A stretch of 64,000 nucleotides of DNA from Aegilops tauschii subsp. strangulata (lineage: Eukaryota; Streptophyta; Magnoliopsida; Poales; Poaceae): positions 642,032,736 to 642,096,735 of the forward strand of contig NC_053036.3 in the NCBI RefSeq assembly GCF_002575655.3. Direction: 5' to 3'. A program made the translations under genes and the position numbers. Every line of letters starts with the position of its first letter. Position 1 is the stretch's first letter. Positions 33,247 to 45,021 of the stretch are shown here, one piece after another. The notes below the pieces were generated by a model. The model ran no database searches, was not told the DNA's origin, and saw only the letters and a program-made list of their open reading frames with translations.

Positions 33247-35415
33247 ATGGATTGGTTGCTGCTTCTTCAAGGGTTAAGAGAATGAAGGTCTCGCACTGCC
33301 GGCAAAATTGTTCGTCAACTGACGATGCAAATGGCCAGACAAAGACAGGGGCCTCACCCTGCCAACAAGGCGATACCACTCAGACAGAGCAGTGTTCAGA
33401 GCCATATCTTCCCGAGGTACGTCGTAAGATGGAGTTACTAGTTGATAAATGCAGTTTCACTTTCTTTTTGCAAAGAACAAACACTATCACTTGCCTAAAT
33501 AAAGTAGCAACATACCAGGCAACAATGGCGTCTTCCTTTCTTAGCAAACACCATCGCCGACACTTTGGAAAAGATGCTTGATATACCTAACCTTTGATCC
33601 AGCACATGGTGTACATCTCTGCAACATTGGTGCACTTCGTGCAACCATGCGCGTGTATCTTACATTGCTCATGTTTAACTTCCCCTCATGCTTGTGCTTG
33701 CAGGACATCTGGCATCATATACATTCCTTGATGCCACTGAAAGATGCTGCCAGAGCTGCCTGTGTGTCTCAGTCCTTCCTGTCTTCCTGGAGATGCCGTT
33801 CCAACCTCGTTCTTAGTAGGGAATCATTTGGCTTGGGTCAAGGTGATAAGGAAACAGCTAGAGATTTTAGAAGAAAAATTGACCATATTCTGAGAAACCA
33901 CTCAGGAACTGGCGTGAGAAAACTCAACCTTTGGTTGGTTCCAAATTACAATGCGAAGAACTGTGGTTACGTTGACAAATGGCTTGAGAAGGCAGTTACA
34001 CCAGGGATTGAAGAACTCACCCTTAGTATGCCTATAAACAACAAATCCAAATACGAGTTTCCATGCACGGTTTTATCAAATGGGAGGGGGGACTCGCTTC
34101 GGTGTCTTTGCCTTACCAATTGTTCTTTTCATCCTATAGCCTTGCTTGGTTGTTTGAGAAGCTTGACCAAATTAGAGCTGTTTATGGTGCGTATTCCAGG
34201 GGATGAGCTATGCTGCCTTCTTTCTAGTTCTTCAGCTTTAGAGTGGCTTTCACTTAGGTATTGCAGTAAGGTAAACTGCTTGAAGATACCATGTCACCTT
34301 CAGCATCTAAGGCACGTGAAGGTGGAAGATTGCAGCATGCGAATGATAGAGAGCAAAGCTCCAAATCTCTCCAGCTTTCAGTTTAAAGGTGACCTCAAGG
34401 TACAAGTCTCACTTGGAAAAGCATTGCAAGTGAAGAGCTTATACATGAGGAGCACCGTATTTGGTTGTGACACTCGAGCAGAGCTGGCGTCCAGCATGCC
34501 AAGCAGGGAGGTATGCTCTAAAACTGGTGGTGTGCTTACATAATGGGATTACATGAGTTAATACTTGGAATGTGATTAATCTGGCATCATTGTGCAGGTG
34601 GTCAATTCACCAATTGTGTCTAGCAAACTCACCGACCTGAAATCTATGATCATCTGTCTTGGAGAAATGGCCTTTTGCCTGAGCTTTGATTGTCAGTCTA
34701 TGTTTTCTATCCTTGGTGCTTCTCTTACGTTGGAGACTTTCATCTCACGTGTAAGTTGCTTATTGTTCTGCAAATATGTTACTAGTAGTTAGTTATGGTG
34801 GAGAGTGGATTTTTGAAACCCGGGTGTATTGGAGGACTTTATTTTAAATACTTTGAAAATCACATTTAAGGTTTCAAAAAATTCCGAAAAAAATTCTGCG
34901 TGATCATATGAATGTATATTACACATGTGTAAAGTTTGGTGATGAAATAAGTAAATATGCAACCTATACAAAAATAAAAATAAAATAGTGATTTTCAGAT
35001 AGTGAATAATACGTGCACTGTTCATCTTTCCAAAATCATGACTTTGTCATTTTTGTGTAACTCACATGGTTACTTATTTCAGCATCAAAATTTACACATG
35101 TGTAACATACATTCATATAAACATGTTGATTTGTTTTCAGAATTTTTTGAAACTTCAAAATAGCATTTTGGCACAGTTCAAAAAATAGGGCTCCAATGCA
35201 CCCGGGTTCCAAAGTGACTTTTTGGTTATGGTGGAGTTATTAACTGAATGGTGTCTTTTCATCTCTAGGTATCTGATGAACTCATGCAGCATGCCTTAGT
35301 TTTCGGAGATCCCTCAAGATCGTGGATGTTGGACATGAGTGGCGGCGGCGTGTCCCCATTGAATAAGAGTCTGATTAAGCTAGCGTGTCATATCCTCAGG
35401 GCCTGGTTGATTTAA
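33247..35415 (+). CDS. F-box/LRR (FBD-type) gene 2, 5' exon unresolved
   Basis: Four exons with GT-AG borders in phase: 33247-33416, 33704-34510, 34598-34750 and 35269-35415. The product has GLVAASSRVKRMKVSHC and CSEPYLPE, then the F-box (DIWHHIHSLMPLKDAARAAC, SFLSSWRCRSNL), then leucine-rich repeats (SLRCLCLTNCSFHP, LTKLELFMVRIPGDELCCLL). It ends in a short FBD-like tail, NKSLIKLACHILRAWLI, with stop TAA. The full FBD domain of the family is longer, so the tail is truncated. All four exons are open. As an SCF subunit it would choose ubiquitination targets; the target is unknown. Intron four holds a fold-back MITE. It is the paralogue of the gene at 24762, in the same orientation. Confidence 0.8.
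34804..35224. mobile_element. Fold-back MITE in intron four of F-box gene 2
   Basis: It is flanked by a direct repeat GTTATGGTGGAG (34792-34803 and 35225-35236). The ends pair: TTTTTGAAACCCGGGTG, then TATTGGAG, against the reverse complement CACTTTGGAACCCGGGTGC, then ATTGGAG. Inner parts also pair (CACATGTGTAAAGTTTGGTG against TACACATGTG with TTTTGATGC). The intron of gene 1 at this position is only 88 bases and has no insert. The direct repeat contains the target-site duplication, possibly nine bases of it, which would suggest a Mutator-related element. Confidence 0.8.
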
Positions 35416-36910
35416 ACCTGTCCCTGTTCTGGGAGTGCAAGGACTGTCACGGGGACATGGTAATGCCAAATGTCATGCATAGAGCACTCTGCAGTTGGAA
35501 ACTAAACTAAGTGCAAGTCTGTCTCCTGAGTTTCTGAAGCTTTGTGTGGTCGATCATGGTGTTGAACATTAGGTGTTATGCTAATTATATTCGGTTATAG
35601 ATTTTGTAGCTGGGTTATTGTTTCCTTAAATTACTAGAACTGGTCATTGTTAAATTGATGTAGTTCGTCTGTAATATTACCTACAATAGAAGTGTTGCTA
35701 AATAAAGTTACTCTGCTTGTTATCTGTTGGTTTTGGTTTTTATTTATTTTGACTGACATGTCTCAACATAGTCCAGCTGTTGCTGATATTGAAATATCAG
35801 TTATTACTCATACCCTGCTTGTTGCACATTTTCTTAAAAATAGCAAATCATTGAACGAAGTGGTATGATACCGGATGTTGCTCGAAAACAATTTAGTTAA
35901 ATTGTAGGCAATTAACCGGAGCCCATGATATTGGTCACATGTGTTCTCTGCAGACATCGTGTGGCAAAACACATTGTTCACAAGCGTTTCTGGGCAAAAG
36001 CCACGACCGCATTGTTCTGTTCATCTACCTGATTTGTTCCTATGCTCCTGGTGCACTAAACTGATCTATCCCAGAACCAATATCAGGAATACTCGTAGCT
36101 CATCTTAGTTGACTTAACAGTTGAAACTTCAAGGCATGTAAAGTTCTCCAGATGTAAAGTTGAAACTATTTGAATGTTTTTATCTCTGCAGTTCAAAGGA
36201 ATTGAATACCTGCTATTCCTTCTGCTGGATGGCTGTACATAGCCAGAAGTTGAAATGTAATTATATCTCACCATGTGCTTCTGCCTGGTATTGAAATTTC
36301 TCCAACTACTACCATATCGAAAAGGTTATGGTCAGATTTAATATTGATTGTTCGGGTAATGGTTCATGGTATACGATTTTCCCTAAAAGCAATAGAAACT
36401 AATTTAAGTCATCAGCCATACCGAGAAAATTGCATGGAAATATTTTGCCAGCCAATAGAAAACTGAGAACACTCTGAAACTATCATATTTTCATGTGCAA
36501 AAAAAATATAATTTATTGATTATTATGCTGCCCATACAGCCACACTTGAGGAGCTTTTCCCCAAAAACGATCGAAGTTATTGACTAGAGGGGAGTGAATA
36601 GGAAACTACCAATTTTTAGCTTTTCTTCCAATCTTAGGGGTAGTGCGGATAAAGTAAGTTTTCTAGATAAAGTGAACACAACAAGCTAACTAGCAAGGAC
36701 AACAAGTAAATGTACAGAAATGGATCAAACACACAAGTTGGACACAAGGATGTATCCCGAAGTTCACACTCTTGGGGAATGTTAATCTTCATTTGAGAGT
36801 TGCAAGAGCCAGGTCTTCCCGAACGCCACCAAGTGGTTGACCCCATTTCTACATTTGAATCACCCTGAACGGATGAGCCTCAGATCACTAGTGGTTGGAC
36901 CTTTACAAAC
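35416..36910. other. 3' flank of gene 2 and repeat-like sequence
   Basis: Up to about 35780 the text parallels the 3' flank of gene 1 (TTTTTATTTATTTTGAC). From about 36590, GAGGGGAGTGAATAGGAAAC, then TACCAATTTTTAGC, is a phrase of a frequent Triticeae repeat of uncertain class. No gene is seen. Confidence 0.45.
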
Positions 36911-37252
36911 TTCTTGGAGTACACCAAACGCAGGGAAGCTTTCGGGCTTGATTCCTATCACACATGAGTTCCAAATCTCCAAGAGTAACAAGTTTGGTGA
37001 TGAACAAGTGATGGCATCACGATTTGGTTTAGTTTAAGTGTAGATAGGGTCTTCCTCTTTCAATCCTCAAAATGTGGTGAAGTTTGGTTGGAGGGATAAA
37101 AGGGGCTTTAGCTTTTAGGGTTTGGCAGTCTTGGAGAAGCTTGAGTGGAAGATTAGGGTTGGAGGTAGAAAAAGTGTGGGTATCTATACCCCTCCCCAAA
37201 TTCAATAGTTGCAACCCCTGTGGTCCACGGAGGTTCGAGATAAAGGGTCTGG

Positions 37253-37444
37253 CACTAGTAGAAAAATGACCTTATGTTCTCCTCATTAGTATCGGTTCAA
37301 TTACGAACCGGCACTAATGTGACCATTAGTGCCGGTTCCAACAGCTAGGGGGCGGCACTCATTAGTCCCGGTTCGTGTTAAACCTCTAGTACCGGTTCGT
37401 GCCACGAACCGGGACTAAAGAGGTGGTGGCAGGCTGGGGCCCGA
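37253..37444 (+). mobile_element. CACTA transposon end fragment
   Basis: It begins CACTAGTAGAAAAATGACC, a CACTA-type terminus, followed by subterminal repeats in both orientations (GAACCGGCACTAATG, CATTAGTGCCGGTTCC, TAGTCCCGGTTCG, ACGAACCGGGACTAA). The other end is missing. Copy 2 at about 40020 has no such sequence, so it arrived after the duplication. The right border is approximate. Confidence 0.75.
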
Positions 37445-38214
37445 GTCCTCAAAGGTCAGGGTTAGTCCGTCTTGGAGGCTCGACCTCACTAGAGGTGAAA
37501 CCATCGCAACCCAAAGCCTGAGGTGTCCAAAGGTAAAGCCACCGGACCTGGGACTTGGGGGTCTGTGCACCAGAGAGATTTGAGAAGGTTTTAACCCATT
37601 TTGTTAGGATAAGTGGGGGCTCCGTGTACTTGAATGTTGGCATGATCCCTGCACTGACGCAACCACCTCAACCCCTTTTTATAGTGCGGGTTTCCTAAGA
37701 CTCAAATAAAACTAAAAAACTTTGAGTCCTTTGATACATCGACATATTTCCCTTTTTACAAAATGAGGGAATCAATCATCTCCTTTACTTTGCTTTTTCA
37801 TCAATGAACCAATTGACGGTGCAGCGTACGCGTATTAGGGGTGGCGCATGGACCAGAAGCCCGATACTGGGCCGGCCTCAAGGCCCAGGAGGCCTGTCAA
37901 TGGTCTAATCCAAGTGTCCAGTCTAGGGGCATGGCTCAGTGGTGAAGCATCATCTTGACGTAGGGTATTACTTCTCACTGGAGGCCCGAACCAGGGTAAA
38001 TTATGCATGCTGGCTCAGTTCTAGTACTTCTGACCATGTTCGGCACCCTACCGAGGATATTGACGACTTTACGCTCCATTATTGTTAACACTTGCGCCAT
38101 CAAAATCCAATGAACATGACACTTGGAGTTTGCAAGACGTCCCTTGCTTGCAACAACACCTCTCGTAGTTTTGATAAACTTAGATATGTAGGGAAGAAGG
38201 AATGCGACTACACA

Positions 38215-38215
<1 letters not shown>

Positions 38216-38264
<49 letters not shown>

Positions 38265-38277
38265 GCGTGTGCGTGTG
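38216..38277 (+). repeat. GT microsatellite, copy 1
   Basis: About 31 GT units, the last ones changed to GTGTGC. Its counterpart in copy 2 is at 62775-62815. Confidence 0.9.
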
Positions 38278-38699
38278 GTTATTCATAATTTTACACATTT
38301 GTATTGTGTAAATCTCTCTTAACATATTCGGTAGGCTCGAACACACCAGAATACTCTAACGAGATATACCACTCTAAAAGGATACCACATATGCTATTTA
38401 CAAGCGGTTGTAAATATAGACTATATAACATTAAGTGCCACAAAGTAGTTTTGCAGATGAAAGTGTTTACTTTGTTTTGGACATATGTAGAAACTTGGTG
38501 TAACCGTTTGCGTAAATATCCGACCTGAACTTAAATGATTTCTTTTTATGAAAACAAAGAATTCAATCTAGGGCGAGAATATGTGTCCGTAATGACAAAT
38601 AGTTAAAAAGAAGTGTAACATAGAACATGATATCTTAATGATTTTGCGACACATTTAAAAGTGTGGATTTGTCACACTAGTAGGAAAAGAAAAATATTG

Positions 38700-39480
38700 T
38701 TTACACAACAATATATTGAGGAATGTATCTATCAATAAACATAATCCTAATGATAGGACAAACTACAAAAGTGAAAATATTTACTATAAAGAAACTACTG
38801 TGATGCGTAAAACACCGACTATTAGTCATCACTCTAGATGTCAGTATCTCACATCGATTGCAACCATCTTGGGGCAAATGGCTGAACTCCTTCAAATGGT
38901 ACTAAGACCCCAATAAGGTGCAAAGAATGATTGTGTATTTGCATAACCCCCATCAACAAGATAAAATTGGTCATTCAGTACTCTGAAGCCTTTGCTCGTC
39001 ATAGATTGAAATACTTTGGCATCTAGAACCCTCCTAGGCACATGGTATTCAAGTGATTCTTAGGTCAAAGCCGCATGCAATCATGACATTATGACTAAGA
39101 TTTCTATTTGTATTTCAAAATTGAGTGGCAATCTTGGGTGTTGCGATTATAGGTACATGAGGCCCATCAATGACTCCTATAAAATTCTGAAAGCAAATAG
39201 ATTGCAAGTCAATAGATAACTTTGAGGTACATAAGAGAAGAATTATTAAAGTGTTAAAAATAAAAACATGGAAATAAAGATAGAATCTTGGATCGGTTGA
39301 AATTTTCGCATGTGGTTCATCAATGTTTGGAGGCTTCAAAATCCGACTAACTAAGACGCGGATGATGTCGAAGAAATCTTTAATGTACTTATGAAATGTC
39401 CAGCCACCATGCTGGAATTCTATCTAAAAATCTTCATTACAAATGTCGTGTGACACCATGTATGGGGAAATTTTTTAACT
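38700..39480 (-). pseudogene. PIF/Harbinger transposase relic, copy 1
   Basis: On the minus strand FQNFIGVIDGPHVPIIATPK (about 39200-39135) holds the first catalytic aspartate context (IDGxHVP) of the DDE transposase family that includes ALP1 and HARBI1. Further on, YLVDGGYANTQSFFAPYWG (about 38965-38910) holds the second. After a shift, KEFSHLPQDGCNR follows. The third acidic residue region is not recognisable. Several stops and frame changes make it a dead copy. It is repeated at 63439-64000. Confidence 0.65.
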
Positions 39481-39704
39481 TCTCCTCCACCTTGGGTCCA
39501 TCCTATAAGTTATCAGTGAGTTCTTGACATGCCCTGTAAGGATATCGTTAAGATGCTTCTTGTCACATAGGATGGAGCTATGTCACTGCTTTTTCTCGAT
39601 GGCCCATCTATTACACACTCGGTGAAATGCAGGCCAAATAAAGACAACATGTGTCATTGTCATCCGCCCCTCTCCTCTTCCTAATTCGATCAACAATTTA
39701 GGAA

Positions 39705-40118
39705 TTCTTGGAGCACACCAAACTCAAGGAAGCTTCCGGGCTTGACTCCTATCACACATGAGTTCCAAATCTCCAAGAGTAACAAGTTTGGTGATGAACA
39801 AGTGATAGGATCACGATTTGGTTTAGTTTGAGTGTTAGATAGGGTCTTCCTCTTTCAATCCTGAAAATGTGATTAAGTTTGGTTGGAGGAATAAAAGGGG
39901 CTTTAGCTTTTAGGGTTTGGCATTCTTGGAGAAGCTTGAGTGGAAGATTAGGGTTGGAGTTAGAAGAAGTGTTGGTATATATACCCCTCCCTAAATCCAA
40001 CAGTTGCAACCCCTGTGGACCATAGAGGCCCGAGACCTCGAAGGTCAGGGCTAGTCTATCCTGGAGGCTTGACCTCACCAAAGGTGAAACCAATGCAACC
40101 CCAAATCCCTCAGGTGTC
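39705..40118. repeat. Tandem duplication, copy 2, left part
   Basis: This corresponds to 36911-37525 without the CACTA fragment. It stops at CCCTCAGGTGTC, where the nest begins, and continues at 62075. Confidence 0.9.
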
Positions 40119-40535
40119 TGATGTCGCTTGAAGCTACGTCGGTATTTACCCAAAGAGGAAGGGATGATGCAGCACAGCGGCGGTAGGTATTTCCCTCAGA
40201 TATAAAACCAAGGTTATCGAACCAATAGGAGAACCAAGCAACACAACATAAACAACACCTGCACACAAATAACAACTACTCGCAACCCGACGTGTAAAAG
40301 GGGTTGTCAATCCCTTTCGGGTAGCGGCGCCCCAGATGGGCAAACAGACGTGAGATAAAATTGTAGTAGATTGATAGATCGAACGCCAAATAAAATAAAT
40401 AAGAATAAATTGCAGCAAGGTATTTTTGTAATTTTGGTTTAATAGATATGAAAATAAAAGGCAAAGGAAAACAGATCACAAAGGCAAATAATATGAGAAA
40501 GAGACCCGGGGGCCGTAGGTTTCACTAGTGGCTTC
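40119..40535 (-). repeat. LTR tail of the outer element
   Basis: It is the reverse complement of about 41730-42127, the end of the plus-strand LTR beside it. It breaks off at GGTTTCACTAGTGGCTTC, exactly where the plus-strand LTR starts, as expected if the latter inserted into it. Confidence 0.85.
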
Positions 40536-42127
40536 TGATACGTCTCCAACGTATCTATAATTTGTTATTGTTGCATGTTGTTTTATTATCAATCTTGGAT
40601 GTTTTATAATCATTTTATAGTCATTTATATCATTTTTTCGTACTAACCTATTGACATAGTGCCAAGTGCAAGTTGTTGTTTTTCCATGTTTTTTACATCG
40701 CAGAAAATCAATATCAAACAGATTCCAAATGCCACGAAACTTTACGGAAATTTTTTATGGCCCAGAAGGAACACAACGGGCCCTGGTTGCACCTAGGGGG
40801 TGCCTTGAGGGGGCACAACCCACCAGGGCGTGCCAGGAGGCCCAGGCGCGCCCTGGTGGGTTGTGCCCACCTCGGGTGCCCCCGGACCGCCTCTTTGCTC
40901 TATAAATACCCCAATATTCCAGAAACCCTAGGGAAGTTGACGAAATATTCATCCAGCCGCCGCAGAGTCCAGAACCACCGGATCCAATCTAGACACCATC
41001 ACGGAGGGGTTCACCACTTCCATTGGTGCCTCTCGATGATGCATGAGTAGTTCTTTGTAGACCTTCGGGTCCGTAGTTAGTAGCTAGATGGCTTCATCTC
41101 TCTCTCTCTCTCTCTTGATTCTCAATACAATGGTCTCTTGGAGATCCATATGATGTAACTCTTTTGCGGTGTGTTTGTTGGGATCGATGAACTTTGAGTT
41201 TATGATCAGATCTATCTTTTTATATCCATGAAAGTATTTGAGTTTCTTTGATCTCTTTTATGCATGATCTCTTATAGCCTCGTATTTATTCTCCGATATT
41301 TTGGTTTTGTTTGCCCAACTTGATCTATTTATCTTGCAATGGGAAGAGGTGCCCGGTAGTGGGTTCGATCTTACGGTGCTCGACCCCAGTGACAGAAAGG
41401 GAACCGACACGTATGTATCGTTGCTACTAAGGATAAAAAGATGAGATATATATCTACCGCCATATAGATAAACGGATCTTATCTACATCATGTCATCATT
41501 CTTATTGCATTACTCTGTTTTTCCATGAACTTAATACACTAGATGCATGCTGGATAGCGGTCGATGTGTGGAGTAATAGTAGTAGATACAGGCAGGAGTC
41601 GGTCTACTAATCTTGGACGTGATGCCTATGTAATGATCATTACCTGGATATCATCATAATTATTTGAGGTTCCATCAATTGCCCAACAGTAATTTGTTCA
41701 CCCACCATTTGCTATTTTTATCGAGAGAAACCACTAGTGAAACCTACGGCCCCCGGGTCTTCTTTCTTATATATTTGCCTTCGCGGTCTATTTTATTTTC
41801 CTTTTATTTTCAGATCTATTAAATCAAAAATACAAAAATACCTTGTTGCAATTTATTTTATTTGGCGTTCGATCTATCAATATTTACAACTTTCTCCCGT
41901 CCACACGCCATTTCTGGCGCCATTACCCGAAAGGGATTGACAACCCCTTTAACACGTCGGGTTGCGAGGTGTTGTTATTTGTGTCCAGGGGCTGTTTACG
42001 TTGTGTTGCTTGGTTCTCCTACTGGTTCAATAACCTTGGTTTCATATCTAAGGGAAATACCTACCGCCGATGTGCTACATCATCCCTTCCTCTTTGGGGA
42101 AAAACCGCGTAGCTTCAAGCGACATCA
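40536..42127 (+). repeat. 5' LTR of element A
   Basis: 1592 bases from TGATACGTCTCCAACG to CAAGCGACATCA. A GC-rich core lies at 40790-40890. TATAAATACCCC (40900-40911) is a good TATA box, and a CT tract (41096-41115) lies downstream of it, so transcription probably starts near 40935. Confidence 0.85.
40900..40907 (+). promoter_or_regulatory. Likely LTR TATA box
   Basis: CTATAAATACCCC, 365 bases into the LTR, after the GC-rich core. The related LTRs carry TATATATAGG-like text at the same relative place. Confidence 0.55.
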
Positions 42128-42321
42128 AAAGGAATTTCTGGCGCCGTTGCTGGGGAGGATCTTCATCATAACCAGGCAGGTTCCTAATCACAAATCTCAT
42201 CTCCTTGCAATTTACATTATTTGCCATTTGCCTCTCGTTTTCTTCTCCCCCGCTTCACAAAAATTTACCGTTTTATTCGCCTCTTTTTTTCGTTCGCCAT
42301 TTTTCTTGCTTTCTAGTCTTG

Positions 42322-42885
42322 ATGGCTAGCGTTCCTACTCCTGCTTTGTCACCCGATTTTGAAGTTCTTTACTTCAAGCAAAGACAAGGAGAAAATTTGA
42401 AGGATGCCTGGTATAGGCTTATGGAATCATATCGTATTTCCAATTTAAAGGGGGGCGCTAAAGTTTTGCTTTGTAATTTTTACATAGGATTGGCTTTGCA
42501 TCATAGACAACTCCTAGATTTCGCCGCTAAAGGAAATTTCATTGAACTTGATGCCAACGCTGCCTATGAAATTTTAGAGGGAATTTTGGGAATTCCACCT
42601 CAAAAGAAGGGGTTTCCTTTTACCCTAGAGGGAGCTCAAATGTTGGACAAACTTGGTGATTTGCATAAACATATGGTTGAAATACAGAAATATAATGAAC
42701 CCCTCAAACACCTCAATGGTAGTATCAATCGCATGAATACCCTGATTACTCTTTGCAATAAGCGATTGGATATTTTTGATCTAAAGATGGTTTCTTTTCC
42801 AGAGAATTTAGGGAAGCGTAAAGAGCCTCCCGGGTTTGAGAAAACCCTTACAAAAATTTCCAAAACTTCGGAAGACAAAACTTAG
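42322..42885 (+). CDS. gag-like protein of element A
   Basis: Starting at MASVPTPALSPDFEVLYFKQ, a 187-residue frame is fully open. The part RQGENLKDAWYRLMESYRIS and VLLCNFYIGLALHHRQLLD matches the second half of the Ty3/gypsy gag domain, in which a QxxGESLxDAWxR motif leads to an LLxxFYxGL turn. The N-terminal half of the domain, a zinc knuckle and all enzymes are absent. The coiled, basic C-terminus (KRKEPPGFEKTLTKISKT) could bind RNA. The ORF also stays open upstream of this ATG to 42205, but M at 42322 fits the start of protein-like sequence. It is likely a reduced gag of a non-autonomous element. Confidence 0.6.
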   Translation: MASVPTPALSPDFEVLYFKQRQGENLKDAWYRLMESYRISNLKGGAKVLLCNFYIGLALHHRQLLDFAAKGNFIELDANAAYEILEGILGIPPQKKGFPFTLEGAQMLDKLGDLHKHMVEIQKYNEPLKHLNGSINRMNTLITLCNKRLDIFDLKMVSFPENLGKRKEPPGFEKTLTKISKTSEDKT

Positions 42886-45021
42886 ATCCTTGCTTTATGC
42901 CTAGTTAAGGGCGTAAAACTATAGTGCTTGTTGGGAGGCAACCCAATGAATAAAATTTATTTTTGCTTTTTTGCTTCCTGTTTTTGAGTGTCAACACAAT
43001 TATGCTACTGTTATGGTTGTGTTTTTTATGTTTTAATTAGTGTTTGTGCCAAGTAAAGCCTTTAGGATCTTCTTGGGCAATAGTTGTTTGATCTTGCTGA
43101 AAAAACATAAACTTTTACGCTCATGAAATTAATTTTCATTTTTTACTAGAGACCGATAAAATACCCATTCCATTTGCAGTAGATCAATATACAAATTTCT
43201 CAGGTCGTCCAAAATTTTCAGAATTTTTGGAGTTACAGAAGTATTCGAAATAGTCAGATTGCTACAGACTATTCTGTTTTGACAGATTCTGTTTTCTTTG
43301 TGTTGTGTGCTTATTTTGATGGCTCTATGGTTTTCTTTGATGAGTTTTTGCCATAGAAAAGTTGGAATACATTAGATATAATACAAAAACAAAATATGAA
43401 TTGGTTTGATACAACACTTATAGTAGTGGTTTATTATTCTTATACTAACGGATCTCATGAAGGTTTTGTTGAGTTTTGTGTGATTGAAGTTTTCAAGTTT
43501 TGGGTTATCTTACGATGGATTAAGGAAGGATGTAAGAGCCTAAGCTTGGTGATGCCCCAGCATCCCAAGCTATTATCCAAGAATGAGAAACCAACTAAGC
43601 TTGGGGATGCCCCCGAGTGGCATCCCCGCTTTTCTCCAACAACTATCGGTATTTTACTCGAGACTATATTTTTATTCGTCACATGATATGTGCTTTACTT
43701 GGAGTGTCTTGTATTGTCTTTGCTTGTTTTATTTTGTGTTTTAAGTCATCAATCCTTGCTGGACACACCTTTTTGAGAGATCCAAACTTATGTCATGACT
43801 TGTTAGAATTGCTCTCTATGCTTCACTTAAATCTTTTATGAGCAACGGACTAGTGCTTCACTTATATCTTTTTGAGCATGGCGTGCTTTGTTATTTTTCA
43901 AGAAATGATCTCTTGCTTCACTTAGATTTATTTGAGAGTTAGTAAAATTTTGAAGAAATTCTCTCTTGCTTCACTTAAAATTATTTGAGAGAAAGAAAAT
44001 TTTTTATGCTCATGATCTTCACTTATATTTGTTTGAGCTTATGAAAAGCAACACATGAAAATTAGTTCCAAAGTGATAGATATCAAAGAAGGATAAAGAA
44101 AAAATGTCATGAAGATCATTGGACAAAATAAACTTGATTCTTAGTAATAGTTTTGAGATATGATGATGTGATATGTGAGTCATCTTGATGAGTAATTATG
44201 CTTTAGTAAGAATATTGGTGTTAAGGTTTGTGATTCCCTATGCATGCACGAAAGTCAATAATCATGCAATGAAATTATATCCTACTTGTGGTGCATTATT
44301 CAGTGCAATATTCGGTGTTAATTATACTTAATGCTTGCTTATGAGATTATTCGTTTCTTGGTTGGTCGCTTCGCAATCTTTTGCTAGCCTTCATTGCACT
44401 AAATATGACCTCTACTTGTGCATCCAAAATCCTTCAAACCAGTTTTTGCCACATGAGTCCACTATATGTACCTATATGCGGTATTCTTTTGCCGTTCTAA
44501 GCAAATTTGCATGTGCCATCTCTAATTTTCAAAATAAAATTCTCTTTTGTGTGTTTGTTTCGCTCGCGGAGCGGTGAGGGGTGGCTAATATTTTCCATGC
44601 TAGATGTCTTATTCTCAAGACGAGTGTTTATTCACTTGTCATTGCACGAGAGTAAGGCAAAGGTATTAGGGATGCCCAGTCCCGAATGCAAGAACAAATG
44701 AATTTACTTTATGTTGTCAAATAATAAATTCCTTGGAAAGTGTTGGTATGGAGGGCATCCGTGGATACGGTTAGCCATGGAAAGTGAAAGTTATGGTGGA
44801 AAAAGGAATAAACTTTATTTTTTGTTTGGGAACCGCCTATGATATATCTATGCATGGGAAGTATTGGGAACTCTAAGTCGTTTTCGTTGGTGGGATGGAT
44901 ACACCTCTCAAAATGTTTTTATCTCTAAGTTTTTCTCTTTGAGCTCTGGCACCTCTACAAATCCCTACTTACCTCTTCGAAGGGCCTTTCTTTTACTTTA
45001 TGCAATTTTTATTTTGAGTCT

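Larger units (their letters stand above)
36911..39704. repeat. Tandem segmental duplication, copy 1
   Basis: The same text, slightly diverged, follows directly at 39705-40118 and, after the retrotransposon nest, at 62080-64000. Examples are GAGTTCCAAATCTCCAAGAG (36967 and 39761), GTGGGGGCTCCGTGTA (37610 and 62167), and GGCGCATGGACCAGAAGCCC (37843 and 62396). Copy 1 has an added CACTA fragment (37253-37444). Relative to copy 2 it lacks about 180 bases next to the GT repeat, and also the Stowaway element. Confidence 0.9.
40536..45021 (+). mobile_element. Plus-strand LTR element A, 3' end missing
   Basis: It has an LTR (40536-42127), primer-binding site TGGCGCCGTTGCTGGGGAG (42139-42157), a gag-like ORF, and about 2.1 kb of non-coding internal sequence with the phrase CTAAGCTTGGGGATGCC. 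There is no 3' LTR: the element stops at 45021 against a minus-strand LTR. No protease, reverse transcriptase or integrase is seen. The stretch from 43022 on is homologous, in inverse orientation, to sequence left of 61861. Confidence 0.8.

Noticed and set aside
38092..38322. ORFs across the GT repeat on both strands
   Set aside because: They consist mainly of Cys-Val or Thr-His repeats from the microsatellite.
38675..38690. CACTAGTAGGAAAAG here and CACTAGTAGAAAAAG at 63340 as CACTA transposon ends
   Set aside because: No subterminal repeats follow, and both stand in the same place of the tandem duplication next to a Harbinger relic. One or both could be a chance match or a worn end.
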